DNA of 64,000 bases from Irpex lacteus (GCA_001986395.2 MQVO02000010.1:620001-684000); one strand, 5' to 3'. Positions 1-12,965 are shown, counted from the first letter of the stretch. Program-made: numbers and translations. Notes: generated by a model from the letters alone, not told the origin.

Positions 1-1
1 G

Positions 2-3000
2 CGTCCGAGTCTGGAGGCAGAGGAGAGTGACTCGGAGGACGAGTTGATTTCGCAACCGAGAAGGAGGAATGTACGTGCTGGGTCGAGGAAACCTTCGTCT
101 GTGGTGGTGCCGTCTGCGCCGCCAGCGCGGAAGGGTAGAGCGGCGAAGAAGGTCGTCGCGGTGTCTTCAGACTCAGACTCGGAGGAAGAACAGGCGGCAA
201 AGGAAGAAGACGACGAAGAAGAAGATAAAGAAGAGGAGGTCAAGCCACGTCCGTCGAGACGTAAATCCTCCAAGGCAGTCGACGTATCGTCAGATGACGA
301 CTTCGAAGACGAGAAGCCCGCGCGAAGAGGGAAAGCCACTCGAGGAACGGCTGCACGAGGGAGACGCGGCCGAACCTCCGTACCCCCACGCGCATCCTCC
401 TCCTCTGCTAGGGGAAGAGGCCGAGGTCGAGGTAGCAGAGCCGTCTCCGTAGTCTCTGAGGTGGACTCTGAGGCGGCTGTCGAAGCGCAAGCTGTCCAGG
501 ATGACGGCGAGGAGTCGGACAGCCTTTCCTACGCTGATCCCGAACCCGTTTCGAGGCCTGCTGCACCGCGTCCCATTGAGCCTATTGCTGAAGAAGCTGA
601 AGAAGAGGAAGAGCACTCGTTGCTGGAGCCAGAAGTCCCTCGTACGCCTACGCCCAAACCGCAGGCGCACGTCCAGCCGGCTGTGAATGTGGAACCACAG
701 GGTCCGAAGGCGAGGCTTGTTATTCATAAGATGGTGCTTGTGAATTTTAAGAGTTATGCGGGGAGGCAGGAGATTGGACCGTTCCATAAGGTGCGTTCTT
801 CTACTTCCTCTTCTACTCTCACTCCTCCTCTCTATAGTACGTTACTAGAATGAATGCTGACACATCCCCAAGTCATTCTCAGCGATCGTAGGCCCCAACG
901 GCTCCGGCAAGTCCAACACCATCGACGCCCTCCTCTTCGTCTTCGGGTACCGCGCGTCGAAGATGAGGCAGGGCAAGCTGTCCGAGCTCATACATAACTC
1001 CGCGCGCCACCCGGATTTAGACGACTGTAGCGTGGAGGTGCACTTCCGCGAAATCACTGACCTTGTGAGTATCGAACACTCCTTTACACCTTGCATGGCT
1101 ACTCACCCTGCGGAATGGCAGCCTGGTCCAGATGAATTCGAGGTGGTACCGAACTCGGGGCTGGTCGTTACGCGCACGGCGTATAAGAACAACTCTAGCA
1201 AGTACAGCATTAACGGGCGTGCGAGTAATTATAAGGAGGTGCAAACGCTGCTGAAGGGTAGGGGGATTGATTTGGATCATAATCGGTTTTTGATCCTTCA
1301 GGTGAGTGTGGTATCAGATTCTGGGAGTTCTTCGTTTGCTCTTCGATAATTCTTAGCTTGTTATATCTATTATTAGCCTCGCATCCTTACGACGAGGATA
1401 AGACGAGGTCGTGAACGTCTTCTCATTGACTCTTACTCGCCTCGCTCGGCTGCGTCACGCTCGCGCATACCCTTTCTCTTGTTTCACGAGTTTCGACTGC
1501 GTAAGGGCTTCACGATGTGCAGCCTGTCACTGGTAGTAGTCAGCTTCCTCTCGCAGAGACGTAGTCCACTCGGTCACCTTTCCTTCCCATGGTTCCTTTC
1601 TCTCACTTTCTTCCCTCTTTCGCCTTCGCCTTCGAATTCCACCAACACCTGAACCACATTTTCCCCCCTGCTGCCATGCCGTTGTTCTCTTTCAGCCCTC
1701 TTTCCCGCCATAGCTCGTCGAAGTGAGGCCAGCTCGAGAGGGCATGGTATTCGTACTCTCGTTTGCCCGTCGAACACGTTTTCCTACCCTTCGCATATTT
1801 GCTAGTTCATATTCAACCCATATCCATATCTACACTCATACTTGACGACCTGATGATACTAACACATCCGTCACAGGGCGAAGTCGAATCCATCGCTCAA
1901 ATGAAGCCCAAAGCGCCCTCTGAGCACGAAGACGGCCTCCTCGAATACCTCGAAGACATCATCGGCACCACCCAATACAAGGCGCCCATCGAAGAGACCA
2001 TGGCCGCGCTCGAGTCGCTCAACGACGAGCGAACGGAGAAGCTCGCGAGACTCAAGATCGTGGAGCGCGAACGCGACGCCCTTGAGAAAGAGAAAAGAGA
2101 AGCAGAAGATTTCCTTAGACTCCAGAACGAGCATACGAGGGCTACGAGTAGGCTTTGGCAGTGGTATGTGTGGAAGTGTTTGGAGAATGAGGAGGCGTTT
2201 TCGCGGAAGATGGTAAGTGATTTTTTTTGGTCAGCTGGTGGTGGATGTATCCTAATCATTGGTGTGTGTGGTGGGTTTAGGCAGAGGCGGAAGCTGCGTT
2301 GAAGGAGGAGACGGACAAGAATGCGGATGATGTTGCGCATTTGAAGATGCTCGAGAAGCATTTCAAAGAGCGTGGGGAAGCGTACGAGGTACTTGCCCCT
2401 CGTGCCTTACAATCGACCTACTCACGAGCGTTTACTTTTCCAACAACACATAGGAAGTGCAAACAGCTGCTGCGGTAGCACTGAAGGAGTTGACCGCGAA
2501 CGAGAAGAAGCAGGTGGGGCTGGAGGAAAGGAGGAAGCATGCGAAGAGTAAGGCGAAGAAGCTCGAGAAGTCGTTGAAAGACGTCAGTTCTTGTGTGTAC
2601 ATCCTTAAGTCTTGCGCTAACATAAAATACAATATGTAGGATGAAAAGAATCTGGGCGAAGCAGAACGGGCTATCACTGATAACACGGAGAAGATGGAGC
2701 GAGAGAGGAGGAAGCTTGCAGGGTTTGAGGATGATCTTGCGAGGGAGGAGAAGGCGCTTGAGGATATTCGGGATAGTCTCAAAGGTAGCGTCCTATCCTC
2801 TCTTTTCAATATTTTTGCATCCACTCATCCGCTTTCTCTGCCTACTACCGCAGACAAAACCCAAGTATATCACGACCAAATTGAAGTCAAACAGCGCGAA
2901 CTCCAACCGTGGACCGCCAAGATCAACAAGAAGCAGGCCGAGCTCGACGTCGCGAAGAGCGAGAGAGATATGCTTGCCAGGAAGGCCGAAGCGGCGAAAG

Positions 3001-6000
3001 CTGCGCTGGACGAGGCGAAGAGCAGTCTTGAGCAGCTGCAAGAGGATCAGAAGGCCAAGGTCGGTAGCTTTCTTTGAGAGTGGTGCTTTGAGATATGTGG
3101 CTAATGTATAAGATGATGGTGTAGGTTGCTGAGGTGGACGAGTTGAAGTCTCAGCGGAAGGAGAAGGCGAAGGAGCTTAGGGATGAACAAGCCCGGTCCC
3201 AGGTGAGTAGTTCTGATGCGTGCCATGATCAACGCCAATATTAAAATAAATTTGCTCCAGGACGTCCAAGCCCGTTTGCAAGAGCTTCGCAGCAGGGCAT
3301 CTGCATCACGATCGAAGGTGGACGAGGCGAAGTCCTCGCAGGCTGCTAACAGGACTCAGAATAAGGTGCTGGAGACTTTGACGCGTCTGAAGAGTACCGG
3401 TCGTATCTCTGGCTTCCACGTAAGTACTTACCCTTTCGAAATTCTGCTCATCCTCGTATTGAAGTTTTGAATGTAGGGCCAACTAGGCCAACTAGGCACG
3501 ATCCCGGAAAAGTACGACGTCGCCATTTCGACAGCCTGCGGGGCGTTGAAAAACATGGTAGTCGACACCGTCGATCAAGGCCAGGCATGCATTGAGTACC
3601 TCCGCAAGCAGAACGTCGGGCGTGCGTCGTTCATGGTCCTCGACAAGCTTTCTTCGCGTGGTATGGAGAGGGTGCAGACTCCGGAGAACGTACCGCGCCT
3701 TTTCGACCTTATTAAACCCAAGGACGCTCGGTTCGCGCCTGCTTTCTATAAGGCCATCGGAGATACTCTCGTAGCGGATACCCTCGACCAGGCGAATCGC
3801 ATTGCTTTTGGTGGTCAGCGAAGGTGGCGTGTCGTGACGCTCGCCGGCCAGCTCATCGAGTCTTCGGGAGCGATGTCCGGTGGTGGGACTAACGTCGCCA
3901 GGGGCGCGATGAGTTCCAAGCTGCAAGCGGATTCCGTCTCGCCGGAGATGCTGTTGCAATACGAACGGGATAGTGAAGCTGCGCAGAGGGAGTTGGAGAA
4001 GGTCCAACAGGAGGCGCGCGATCTTGAAGCAACGTTGGAGGCATTGGCGAGGGCTGGTCCACAAATTGATGTGGCTATCGAGAAGGCGAACCTTGATTTG
4101 CAGACTGGGACTAAGCGAATTGCTGATGCTGACAAGCGGTATAAGGAGCTGAAGTGAGTAGCGATTGTCGGTTTTGTTCTGCTTTTACTTATATGCTGCA
4201 TTTTCAGGACGAAGACCAAACCCGACTCGGGCGATATCGCTAGGATCTCTGCCCTCGACGAGGAGATCGAAGCCGCGGCCGCAGAGCTGGAGGCACTTGA
4301 AGGTGACAAGGAAGCCATCGACCAACAGATCAAAGCTCTTGAAAAGAAGATCCTCGACATCGGTGGTGCGCGGCTCTTGAGTCAGAAGTCGAAAGTCGAC
4401 GGGTTGCGTCTGCACATCAACTTGGCCAACGACGAGATTACCAAGGCTGAAGTTGCCAAAGCGAAAGCAGAAAAAGACGTGAAGAAGCTTCGGACGGTCA
4501 TCGACAACAATACTGCGACGCTGGAGGAGGTCAGCGAGGAGCTGCAGAAGCTGGAGGAGGAGCTGGAGGAGTGTGTGCAGTATGTGGAGAATATACGGTC
4601 GAAGGTTGCCGACGCACAGACTGCTGCGGAGAACTCGAAGGACGATTTGGAGAATCTGAAGGCCGAGCTTGATGAGAAGACTGAGCAGATCCAGGCGTTC
4701 CGTGCCAAAGAGGTAAGCCTTTATAGCGTCTCAGATGACCGTATTGCTTACAACGTTTGATGTAGATGGAACTCAAGCAAACGCTTGCCGATGTCAAGAA
4801 GGACGCACACGACAACGAAAAGGCCCTCGAACACTGGCAGGGCGAGCATGACAAGTTGCAACTTATCGATATTGAGTGCGTGTCATTTTGGTGTATTATC
4901 TCTCATACTGACACAACTTTCTGCACAGTGATGACTATGACGATGATGAGGACGAGACAGGCGGTGCGAATGCTGACGATGGTGCAGAGGGCGAGGACGC
5001 TCCTCGAGAAGGTTCTGAACAACCGGATGAAAGGCCTGAGAAACGTCGCCCTGAACGTCGCTCGTCTCATGAGCTGCATATTTACTCTGAGGCGGAGCTG
5101 GCAACGTTCAGGAAGCGTGAGCTCGTTGCCGATACTGAGTTGCTTGATGGTCAGTTCTTTGAGATATGTACTCCATATACGACATCTTATTATTCTATTA
5201 CCAGAGAAAATCAAGAATGCCAAGCCGAACCTTGCGGTGCTCAAGGACTACAAGAAGCGTGAAGAGGAGTTCATGCGTCGTGCAGCTGACCTCGAGAACG
5301 TCACTGAGCGGCGCGATACTGAGAAACAGAAGCACGATACCCTGTGCAAACGCCGCCTCGACGAGTTCATGACTGGTTTCAACACAATCTCTTTGAAGCT
5401 AAAGGAGATGTACCAGGTGGGATCGTTAGCATAAGTATTAGGATCGTTCCTGACATGACACAGATGATCACACTTGGAGGCAACGCCGAGCTGGAACTCG
5501 TCGATAGCATGGATCCTTTCTCAGAGGGTATCATCTTCAGTGTCATGCCTCCAAAGAAGAGTTGGAAGAACATTTCTAATCTATCGGGAGGAGAGAAGGT
5601 GAGTAGTTGTATCACATCACTTGTGCATCTCTAACCAAGTATATGCAGACTTTGAGTTCTCTAGCACTCGTATTCGCGCTGCATGTCTACAAGGTATGTA
5701 GCCTTCGATACTTATATTTCGTTGAGTATTCGTTGAAGTCTGTTGCCAGCCTACGCCGTTGTACTTCATGGACGAAATCGATGCTGCCCTTGACTTCCGG
5801 AACGTTTCCATCGTCGCCAACTACATCAAGGATAGGACAAAGAACGCTCAGTTCATTATCATCTCCCTTCGGTAAGCTTTCCATCCGATAAACAAAATCA
5901 TGTGTTCTAACGTGTATTTAGAAACGACATGTTCGAACTGAGTCATCGTCTTATCGGTATATACAAGACTTCGAATGCAACTAGAAGTAAGCATTACTCT

Positions 6001-6130
6001 TGAGACGCATTGACAGCGATCTGACATCCTTTTTATAGGTATTTCCATTGACAACCACTCCCTTCATGTGGTTCCTCCTCCTTCCGCTGCCAAACTATCC
6101 GTGCATCCTTCAGCAACCACCACGCCTTGA
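2..6130 (+). CDS. SMC4: Condensin subunit SMC4 (5' end cut by window edge)
   Basis: ATPase core subunit of condensin, which compacts mitotic chromosomes with SMC2. Twenty exons join to 4506 nt, exactly 1502 codons counted from base 2; the frame is open at the window edge, so the start lies outside. Residues 1-235 form a low-complexity acidic/basic tail. An ABC head follows: Walker A GPNGSGKSN (about 272-280), then coiled coil, a hinge (about 774-900), a second coiled coil, the signature LSGGEK (about 1390) and Walker B LYFMDEID (about 1413). Exons: 2-790, 873-1064, 1122-1301, 1877-2212, 2281-2388, 2454-2582, 2640-2784, 2854-3059, 3125-3202, 3261-3419, 3477-4153, 4208-4712, 4766-4875, 4929-5149, 5205-5416, 5464-5598, 5649-5693, 5750-5871, 5922-5986, 6039-6130. 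One intron (1302-1876, 575 nt) is ten times the usual size. Assignment to SMC4 rather than another SMC rests on the ARLVIHKMVLVNFKSYAG start and the long N-tail. Confidence 0.95.
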
Positions 6131-6233
6131 GCCATGTGCCAAAGGGACCCCGGCGTTGTTTTGATATCACAAGTATTGCGTATCTTGTATTGTACTGTTT
6201 TCTCTTATTAGATTGGGTTATCTGTGATGGCGA

Positions 6234-7754
6234 TCAACTTTCTGCACCGCGAAGGAATCGATGTAACAGGTCCCCTAGCGAATGACCACCAGTCTGTGTG
6301 GACTTTCTAATATGCTCTGGATGGCTAGGACTGAGTGAGTAGTCAGCAGGAAGCAGTATTGAATGATTGCGAATCCACGGGTGACCCAATGCCTCCGCAG
6401 GTTTCATGCGTTGTTCGGGTGTGTACACCAGTAAACGCCACAGGAAATCCAGAGCTGAGTCTACCGGTGTGGAAGGAGGGAAGTGCGAGACAGACTCGTC
6501 TGACTGCTCTGAGGTCATGTTTTCCTCGTCTGGCGGAAGATTAGGTAGAAGGGTACGGAGGTGTACAGGACGGGCATCCTGGAATATAACGCTGGTCGCA
6601 TTCGGTAGCCGTTTAAACGTCTACGGGCAGTGTGAGTGAGGGGACCAATTCATGTGCCTTGTAAGACCACGTACCGGCCAGCTGTCATCGTCCGGTGTAC
6701 CCCGTACTTTGAAAATACTCCAAGCAAGGCCAATAGAGCCCCGCTCAGCGTCGAACAAAGACTCCCTAGTCCATTCACCCCTCTGAGAGTCGGAGACGGG
6801 AGGGTTGAGAAATGCAGGGCGGACGGATTGACTCTGATTAGAGCCGTCGCTCGAAGGGCTGCCGTATCCGTCGTTGATGTCGTCGTCGTCCGGAATGAAG
6901 CGTAATGAGGTGAAGAATTCGGCAAAGGTAGCGCCAAGACTCCAAAGATCCAGTGCAAATGGGTCGTAATCCATTGCACTAAATATCGTTTCCGGTGCCC
7001 GGTATGGTCTATGGTACAGGTAAGCCACAATTGTTGCATGACAGTGAGGCTGAGAAGACTCACCCCGAACAAACTTGCGAGCACAGCTGATTCCGAGCTT
7101 CATGCCACATGGACTCATTAGACGTACAGACTTCTTCACTCCAGGATATACCGAAGTCGATGAGTTTGATGACACCTTCAGAGGTGATGAGGATATTGCG
7201 CGGCTTAATATCCCGGTGGGCGATACCGTGGTCGTGGAGATATTGTACTGCGATGGTCACCTGAAGTATGAGAGACCTAGTGATGGCTAATACCGTTTCT
7301 GCGTCGCCTCTACTCGGAGTGAAGTCAACGGAGTCGAGGAGATCTGGCAGGCAATGCGGTATAAACGGCATCCAATAGTGAAGAGAATGGATGGCCGCTT
7401 CGGTGGTGCTGCCAAGCACTTCTATTATCTTTTGAAGTCATTTCACAATGAAAGATAATTCAAAAGGTAAACGTACGTTTGAATGTGTCACGGAGCGAAG
7501 GATATTTAGCTCTTTAACAATGTCATGAGGCTCTTTTGAGAACTCTGGCAAATATGAAGCACTTTTGATGGCGACCGCGGGCCCATCCTTGCTAGATAAA
7601 AACTGTGCTCGTGTTATGTAGGAGAATGGACTCTCCTCCACAGTCTCAAATGTATCCTGCAGAGGAAAGGCTCAGGTTCGAGATTTCACTTTATGTTACG
7701 GCGATATGCACTTACACCATCGAACACATCGCTTAGACTGACGATGCCAGCCAT
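6234..7754 (-). CDS. CDK-activating-kinase-like Ser/Thr protein kinase (Csk1/Cak1 type)
   Basis: Five exons (7754-7716, 7656-7477, 7428-7064, 7008-6675, 6620-6234) give 434 aa. The kinase core is complete in sequence order: VAIK lysine, KELNIL glutamate of helix C, HRDIKPRN catalytic loop, DFG, PYRAPE, DLWSLG, and HPWI near the C-terminus, all of CMGC/CDK type. The N-lobe is odd: where GxGxxG should stand, before VAIK, the sequence reads ESPFSYI with no glycine. Budding-yeast Cak1 is known to lack this loop and Csk1 is its fission-yeast counterpart, so a CAK-activating role is the best inference, not proven. An acidic insertion (PDDDDIND) lies between DLWSLG and the last third. It converges on SMC4 with about 100 bp between the stop codons. 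Confidence 0.8.
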
Positions 7755-8105
7755 AGGCGGCGAATTACCCCTGCTAAGGTAAGGCAGTGAGCTTACTGTA
7801 TATGCGTATGTCTCTGTGTAAATCTACTGACCTGACCGACTCAGTCATACTTGGTAGATTGGATTGCGTCTCCGTTACTGGTTGGCGAACGTTTACGATC
7901 CCATTCAGCTTCCGACCGTTACGATACATCTCCGACGTAGATCTCACCTGGATATTCAGGCGGCGCCAACGCGATCTCAAGTTGAGATCTAGCGCAAGTT
8001 CAACTTGCGCATGCCATTGACGCATTCGACGTCGGACTGTCCACTTTCCTCATTCTCTCCACGCTGCCTGCCAGGAGGTCATTCTCAACATTGCGACCTG
8101 CATAT

Positions 8106-8788
8106 CTACAGGGGCGGATATGCTGCAGCATCTATGATGCGATTCAATATGGTTAATGGATTGAACCTTGCGAGGACGAAGAGGTTCGTCGCCCTCGTGG
8201 TTCGTCCTCGACCGGTACGCGAAGCCCTTGACTGTTGTGACTCTTCTAACGAACTTATCGTAGGATATACGTGGTGCTCATATACGTACACTGAAGCGTC
8301 GCCGGAGGAACTCAATAGACCGACAAGCGCATCGCGTCGTACATCCGCGTCATGTGCAGCATGCTCGATCCCCCCATGTTGCTGCCTCCCGGTCTCCCAA
8401 CCAGGTACATAGGACTAGTGGCATTACCACTCTTTTGTGAACGCTCACCGCCATAGAGCAGCCTTTGCTATGTGATCTCAGCTTTAAACATTCTATAAAT
8501 GACGTTAAGAATGAAGACATACCACCGGAGTCGGAGGTGCGTTGTCGATGATTCTGACCAGGTGAAGGCATCGTCTAAATATGACTAGACCACAACCTCC
8601 TTTTCAAGTCTCGCTCCCCTGTATAACTCCTCGACACGTTCTGAGCTAGCTAAACCCAGAATCTTACGTTCATCTAGGAGCAGAAAGGTGAGGACTTCGA
8701 ATCTTATGTTGGTCGAGGGGCTGTATACGAACCAACCTAGTGCAAGTCCATAAGCGATATACACACCCGGCTGTCGCAGGTACGCCAC
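8106..8788 (-). CDS. Possible small gene, exon structure unresolved
   Basis: Several minus-strand stretches look coding but I cannot join them with confidence. One, from an ATG at 8788, begins MAYLRQPGVYIAYGLALGWF and contains one hydrophobic segment. A second begins at 8571 (MPSPGQNHRQRT). A third continues in frame as HDADVRRDALVGLL to about 8106. Plausible donors (GTATGT near 8528, GTGAGC near 8449) and an acceptor (CTAG near 8412) exist. No family was recognised. It may instead be non-coding sequence with chance open frames. Confidence 0.2.
8171..8210. repeat. Perfect 10-bp inverted repeat, 20-nt spacer
   Basis: CGAGGACGAA at 8171-8180 is the exact reverse complement of TTCGTCCTCG at 8201-8210. 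The spacer also contains a partial repeat of the right arm (TTCGTCGCCCTCG). It could fold as a hairpin; no function is known. Confidence 0.5.
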
Positions 8789-8824
8789 CTCGTTACTGAT
8801 ATTATATCACATCTTCTTACAACC

Positions 8825-10011
8825 ATGCGGATTCAGCTGAAAGAAACCCCTGGACCGAGCACTTGGCCCCGCCTTAGAGATGAAGATGAAACAACGTTTT
8901 CTCTCTCAAGTAGCGCCTTCTCTCTATTCTCCAGCCAGGAAGCTTTAGAGCAACAGTGCCAGAACTCAATACACGCTACGTCGTCGCACAGGGCATTCAT
9001 GCGTGTAAGCACTCAAATATCAAATACTAGTCGTTTTCAAACTCTAACCCGCTCGTAAAGAGCCTTGTCACTCCCGCGAGACACTCTACATGGCAGGAAT
9101 ACAACCAATCCACCAGGAATACCGATGTCACAGAATATGTTACTGCAAATACGCATCTCGAACAGAGTCTGGGAAACGAAGAATCTTTGGCTAATGTCTC
9201 TATCCTCCAGGCGATAGATAGACCTTCCGGAGCTATATTTGAACGAATCCATCAAGGCCGTCAAGGCGAAATCGGCGCACAGATAGTTGCACGCTTACTT
9301 GGGTTTACTAGCCATGTAGCAGTCGAACCAGCGTTGGCCCCCTTACACTCAAATAAACCTTCCACTCCTGTCATCGAACCAAGTAACAACTGTCCAGATC
9401 GCCCGGCGCTGATGTTGACAATTCCGACTCCTACGCTGCCTCATTCCCCGCTATTTGTGCCTCAGTCCCCAATCACTGTCTCAAAGTTCTTCTTTGCTAC
9501 GGCTCTATCTACTCCCAGACCCGACGAACTGGCCTCCGATCCTGCTCTACCTCTGTCTGGCCCACTGGCCCCATCTTTAACCTCCTGTGGCCACTGTGGG
9601 CTCCCCGAATTCGACCAAGGGACTCAATGTCGTCTATGTAATGAGCACTGGTTGGCTTGCAAAGTCTGGTATCGCGCGAACGACGGAGGTCATAGAAGAT
9701 GGCTCACGGAGCCTTATATCCGACCCGGGGAATGCAACGAAACAAATAGGGCGATGATGCGTGGACTTGGTGTCGTCGGACTTAGCTCAACCCTATGTTC
9801 TCTAGACGATGTTTACTTGAAGAGATCCAAGAGAAACTCATACTTGCCACGTCTTTCTGGAGAGAATATCTGGCGCTCTGTGAAGAATAAGGCGATACTT
9901 GCATGCTCTCTGCATAAACCGCCATTGCGCCGTGCCAGCAAACGCCTCAGCCAAATTTGCAAGACAGTCTCTCGCTTTTCTCCACGCCAGAAGGACCTTA
10001 TCGAATCCTAG
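8825..10011 (+). CDS. Unknown protein with CxxC-x10-CxxC zinc-ribbon-like motif
   Basis: Two exons (8825-9004 and 9061-10011, intron 56 nt with GTAAGC donor and AAAG acceptor) join in frame to 376 aa. The frame stays open from the splice to the stop, well upstream of any in-frame ATG in exon 2, so the first exon is needed. The N-terminal half is Ser/Thr/Pro-rich and probably disordered. Near residue 240 four cysteines fall as CGHC and CRLC, ten residues apart, followed by a Trp-rich stretch (WLACKVWYRAND); this looks like a single zinc-ribbon or rubredoxin-type knuckle. The C-terminus is basic. I do not recognise the family. Fungal-specific and perhaps nuclear is a guess. Confidence 0.55.
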
Positions 10012-10917
10012 CCCATGTCTATCGCATCCTGAAATCAAGCACACACCATGACACCGAATCCCGTATCCATTTACGTCCTCTGCGTCCACCATCAGATACC
10101 CATCCCCTTTGCATTCACTCTTCGCGGACCCAATCTCCACATATCGTTGTGTATTCCTCGCCCCATGTCGTATTCTAGTACCTGTATTTTGAGTAGAATT
10201 TACTCCTAGTCCTTTCATATGGAGTCCCAGAAAGAGTGGACACGTTCTCCTCACCATACACCACTGCAAATACAAGCAGCGATATGCAACACGAGTATCT
10301 CCATTGTGCAGATGAATGTCTCTCCCATGATTCCTCGTTGCTGTTCGATAGCTTGCCCACACTGAGTACTGAGACTGCATGTAGCAGGAACAATAGGAAC
10401 CCAGCTCAGATCAATCGGGGAGCCGCGTCTTACCCTGGACAGTGGAGATTGAGCAACCTCGCTTCTCTCGTAACTCTCATCTACTCTTACTCCTCCTATC
10501 AAAATGTCATCGAAAGCGCATAGAACACATTACTAGCTCGCTTCGTATGCTACCAGAACGATGCTCATCACGTTTGTCAAAGCTTTGAAGACCCGTCGAA
10601 CCCACAAAAAATAGCGCATGATGTGTATTGGGTCTTTAACAGAGGTTCATACAGAAACGCACGAACTGATGCAGTGTCAGTCCCAATATTGTCGTAGAAG
10701 GTGGTTGACCGATTATTAGTTACAGGTATGTCCATGTTTTCTCTATATCAGAACGACTTCAACGCGTATTTGTGTGGCCGAATTCTCGTACGGCTACGGC
10801 TAGCAGGTCTATGGCGTGTACCAGGCGTGTGATGCCAAACCAAGTTATGATACTGTCAATGGATGCGTTAAGGGATTTGAACGAGAAGAACTACTGCTGG
10901 GAAGTCAAAACAGGTCG
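10012..10917. other. Intergenic, no supported gene
   Basis: Several open frames under 100 codons exist on both strands (for example minus 10251-10502), but none has family resemblance or a convincing exon chain. The upstream block of F1 begins at 10918. Confidence 0.5.
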
Positions 10918-10960
10918 GTGGGTCCTTGTTTGTCATCTATTTTGGCGTGCCACGGGTTTT
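10918..10960 (+). promoter_or_regulatory. F-family upstream block (F1)
   Basis: Begins GTGGGTCCTTGTTTGT, then TATTTTGGC, then GCCACGGGTT. It aligns with blocks upstream of F2-F6 and lies 344 bp before the F1 start codon in sense orientation. Confidence 0.6.
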
Positions 10961-11261
10961 CGTTTCGCACATTCTGTCCTGTTAAACACGTATGCCAACT
11001 GACAATCTGCGTTTGCTCTGGACGGTGGTCTCGGTATGTTACGAATTGTTGCTCTTGTGTCGACTAACAGGAGAACTCATGACACGTAGTGACGACTGCG
11101 CAGGCCACACTCGGCATACGCATACGCATACGCACTGTCTTGGCTAAGGTTCGTTACTCAAGTACCCATGATTCGCGCAACTGACGCTGATACGTATACA
11201 TTCAAAGCAGATCGTGCGAATACTCCTCAGATGATACTCTTCGTTGTAATTCTTTCCGAGC

Positions 11262-12965
11262 ATGAAGAAAGTCCAGCAGAAATTTCGATCGCTCTTCCGT
11301 GTACATCCCAAAGGCAGGAAAGACGACCCTGAAGACCTTGGTGCAGTCGTCCCGCCAGAACTATTCCCTCGCATTCTCTATTGGGTCGGTCGCGATGATC
11401 GTCGAGACGAGGTCTATCGACGACTTAGCCATGAAGCATACTTAGCGCCTATGAAACGCAAGCAGGCCGCATACGAACGTCTCGATCGAGAGGTTGAAAA
11501 GGCTGGGCCAAGATACACCCTCATCAGCTGTTCTCTCGTATGTCGTTATTGGGGAAACCGATGTCGGGAACACATGTTTCGTGGGGCAATACTACGTATT
11601 AACTCTATGCAAGACGCTCAGCTTTTCAGGAAGTACTCAACAGCTGGGTGTCCTAAGCTGATACCAGTCTGCTCCCTAATTGCCTGCGTAAACGTACGAA
11701 TGGATTATCGGACTCCTGGGCTGTCCGCATCATTCCTTCATGTCGTTCACTTTCCAGAAGTCAACTCTAAACTCGGCGAATTGGTGATATTCGGTCCCAT
11801 GCCGAAAAGCGTACCTCCTTGCAAATTGGACTCCCCGCACTGCGACCTCTCGGCCTCGTCGATTCCACCTCCTGCTGTCACCTCATATACCACCGTTACG
11901 ATTTTCGATATTGCTTTCCCTTCTTTCCGACATGTCGTTAAATACTTCAGCCACTTCAAGGACGCCAGCCGCATTGTGTTGTCCGGTATCACCTGGGATA
12001 GCAAGGCACCGGAGCTCCTAGCTAACTTCGTCAAACCAGTAGCGCGATACAGACGTAGGATGGAAGTGAGTGCGCGTAGGTGTACGAACGATCTGTGGCT
12101 CTGTTTACAGGTTGCTATGATGTACCCGGATTTTCCTTTGCGCAGAGTCACCTCTACGGAACAATACTGGACTATAACCACGATGAATCTAATTCGCGAC
12201 TTCTTCAGCAAGGCACCTAAGGCGAAAGATAAAGACGATGAGTTATCGAGCTCGCTTAATAGCTGTAGGTCACTGCTCTTCGAGTCTTCGTCTGTTTGTG
12301 GGAAAGGGCTGATTTTTTCTGGCGCTGTGAGACTGGCGAAAGGGCTGCAAGCGATGTACGTTCCGGTGGGAGATCCTTCACCGATACCCCAACTATCCAC
12401 GTATCGACCTACAATTCACGATTGACTCGACGCCAACGCCTACAACGCAAAGAGCCGCAGCTGGGCGTAACTCGCCAGCACCTCCGCAACTTGTTGGGCT
12501 AGTAATCTTTGTCAGCAAGCCGTATCACAAAGAGGCCACACCGGACTCGATCGCTCCTTCCCTAGATCTCAATATTCTTCGCAAGCATCTTGAAAAACGA
12601 CGTTCGCTACGCTTCGTCGTTTTTGCGTTCCAAAATTATGACATCCTTCAAGCATTTGCGAAACGATACAAGTCGATATGTGAGGCACCGCCACCCAAGA
12701 GAATATACGTTCTTACCTGCGATCGATCACCGGAACATCCCTTCACTGAGCTTCCGGTGCGACAAGATCTTCGTCATGGGGAGGGTAACTTTGTGAGGAT
12801 TGATCCCACATCCCTTAAAATCACTGGTGCGTCGTATGGCAAAGATGTAAATTGCATGCTAAACCGATGTTAATCTCAGGCGAGCAGTGGGGTGGTTGGG
12901 GAAGCATAGTCTCTGAGCTGTTGGAGGTATATCCACGCTCACCTTCGGCCTCGCCCCCTCGATGA
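11262..12965 (+). CDS. F-box-like family protein F1
   Basis: Three exons (11262-12264, 12332-12826, 12880-12965) give 527 aa. An F-box-like start (VPPELFPRILYWV) is separated by about 50 residues from the second half (LISCSLVCRYWGNRCRE), a larger gap than in classical F-boxes. The rest shares family landmarks with F2-F7: DSPH near residue 190, PPPAVTSY, SFRHVVKYFSHF, ITWDSK, the CTNDLWLCLQVAMMYPDFPLR region, and a C-terminal domain ending in ITG followed by a short third exon beginning EQW. Both introns are phase 1, as in all paralogues. By analogy with F-box proteins it may recruit substrates to an SCF ubiquitin ligase; Skp1 binding is inference only. Confidence 0.8.

Noticed and set aside
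9838..10380. 180-codon minus-strand frame
   Set aside because: Largely antisense to the Cys-motif gene, without family resemblance.
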